From NCBI GenBank assembly GCA_031216915.1, contig JAUFNR010000080.1, forward strand, positions 88,786 through 152,785: 64,000 nucleotides of DNA, read 5' to 3'. Made by a program: the position numbers and the translations under genes. The DNA is from Pictodentalium vernedei (lineage: Eukaryota > Mollusca > Scaphopoda > Dentaliida > Dentaliidae). Within the stretch, counting starts at the first letter, position 1. Every line of letters begins with the position of its first letter. Below, piece by piece: positions 63,301-64,000 of this stretch. The notes under the pieces are model-generated. The model was not told the origin of the DNA and did no database searches. It worked only from the letters and a program-made list of their open reading frames with translations.

Positions 63301-64000
63301 TCTAGCCGGTGCGACCTGACGCTGGGGTATATGTCTGGGGTTGTGGCACTGCTCCCCCTCTGGGGTAGTTCCGCTTGAAATTGTGGATTCTCAGTTTCTA
63401 TTGGAGAGACGCTGGTGACTGAAAGATGCATTGTGTACACTGGCGCCAAATGGACCTCGCCAAGCTGGTAACAGTTAGATATTTGTCAGAAATGAAAAGT
63501 GGACAGTAATCGCGCATGGGTTAATGGCGAATAGGCGGTAATCTGGCTAATTTGACATTAAAATTGAACAGACAGCAGTGTCGCTCATACGCCCACTACG
63601 TCCAGACCACTGGAGGCAGCTACACGAAATTTTCAGAAGTTGTTCTACTCTTCCTGCCCGACAGGTTAGTATCTTTGTCGAGTGGCGTGACCGCGTGGGA
63701 ACAATGTGGATCGCGTGGAAACCGAAGGGACGATTCGTCCCTCCTCTATTCCCAATGCAACGACGTTTCCATTCACTATTCACCTGTCACCCGTCGAGTT
63801 TGGCATTATTTCTGTCTATTTTGACGAACTGTTCAGCTTTCAATATTCACACGTTCACGTGGGACTGAAAGTTTGGAGTTAAACTGCTTATTTCAGAGCG
63901 TACCGGCAGAAACTGACAACCTCGACCCGGTGGCGAAAAAGCAGTCGTCTGGCTAATTTGACATTCAAACTGAACAGATACAATGTCGGATACACGCCAA
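60184..64000. repeat. Macrosatellite unit 11, cut by the window end; many small indels
   Basis: First 3.8 kb of a unit: SINE head to 60376, satellite to about 62461, 45-bp pair 62596-62685, and the 404-bp pair starting at 63526 and running off the window. Up to about 60,965 it is co-linear with the other units. After that I count roughly a dozen 1-2 base insertions or deletions, while the ten full units have none outside simple repeats. It lacks the G to A variant seen at the equivalent position of units 8-10. Confidence 0.95.
60377..62461 (+). repeat. Diverged 170-bp satellite block, unit 11, with indels
   Basis: Matches 250-2330, but from about 60,966 it has small indels near 60968, 61415, 61755, 61788, 61951, 62243 and 62458, plus a substitution at 61056. 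Confidence 0.83.

Larger units (their letters stand above)
1..64000. repeat. Macrosatellite array, unit about 6.0 kb, at least 10.6 copies
   Basis: The same sequence recurs in direct orientation with starts at 57, 6042, 12059, 18074, 24075, 30067, 36047, 42108, 48114, 54133 and 60184. Unit lengths are 5985, 6017, 6015, 6001, 5992, 5980, 6061, 6006, 6019 and 6051 bp. Outside simple repeats I found only about a dozen substitution sites among the ten full units. Neither flank is in the window. No open frame is a credible gene: the frames are short, overlap on both strands and recur only because the DNA recurs. Unit start is arbitrary (inside the SINE), chosen for easy comparison. Confidence 0.98.

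Noticed and set aside
1-64000. CRISPR array or bacterial defence locus
   Set aside because: Repeat units are kilobases long with no short repeat-spacer pattern, and there are no genes. The SINE and microsatellites are eukaryotic.
1-64000. Ribosomal DNA, 5S or histone tandem array
   Set aside because: No rRNA, 5S or histone coding sequence is recognisable in any part of the unit.
1-64000. Whole array as an assembler loop over one unit
   Set aside because: Unit-specific tract lengths and substitutions shared by neighbours argue for distinct genomic copies, though the exact copy number is untested.

Overview
The window is one tandem array and nothing else. A unit of about 6.0 kb repeats head to tail from the first base to the last: ten complete copies (5,980 to 6,061 bp), 56 bp of a preceding copy and 3,817 bp of an eleventh. 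Both ends fall inside the repeat, so the array is longer than 64 kb. I find no protein-coding gene, rRNA, functional tRNA or CRISPR array. The longest open frames (up to 134 codons) read through the (TTTA)n tract or other non-coding repeat sequence. A tRNA-derived SINE with a target-site duplication, dinucleotide and tetranucleotide microsatellites and the lack of genes point to an animal nuclear genome. A marine invertebrate is my guess from repeat style, but the species cannot be read from the sequence.

Layout of one unit (coordinates of unit 1, 57-6041). 57-249: head part of a minus-strand SINE, whose tail lies in the preceding copy. 250-2330: old, diverged satellite with a basic period near 170 bp, marked by GGGTTAA followed 13 bases later by GAATA, arranged as alternating A and B types (about 340 bp per dimer). 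2331-2580: two interrupted A runs, a perfect 45-bp direct duplication and several hairpins. 2581-3390: unassigned. 3391-4116: a diverged tandem duplication with a 404-bp period. 4117-4536: unassigned. 4537-4820: a (TC)n tract inside what may be the 3' end of a non-LTR retrotransposon. 4821-4970: a degenerate minisatellite with two long G runs. 4971-5780: unassigned, with one perfect TGACGTCA. 5781-5827: the satellite resumes. 5828-5840: left target-site duplication. 5841 onward: the next SINE.

Two ages are layered. The 170-bp monomers inside a unit are strongly diverged, and the SINE inserted into one of them. Later the whole segment was amplified as a 6-kb higher-order unit, and the ten full units are now nearly identical. 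I could account for every base of length difference among them by five low-complexity tracts: (TC)17-42, (TTTA)10-22, two G runs and A-run changes of one base. Rare substitutions are shared by neighbouring units, which fits unequal exchange or local conversion. From about 60,966 to the end, unit 11 carries a burst of 1-2 base indels, mostly in short homopolymers, which looks like poorly polished assembly near a contig end.

No genes act together here. The interest is the repeat architecture: a nucleosome-length satellite with a phased motif, carrying a SINE, re-amplified as a macrosatellite. That resembles centromeric or pericentromeric higher-order repeats, but location and function are inference.
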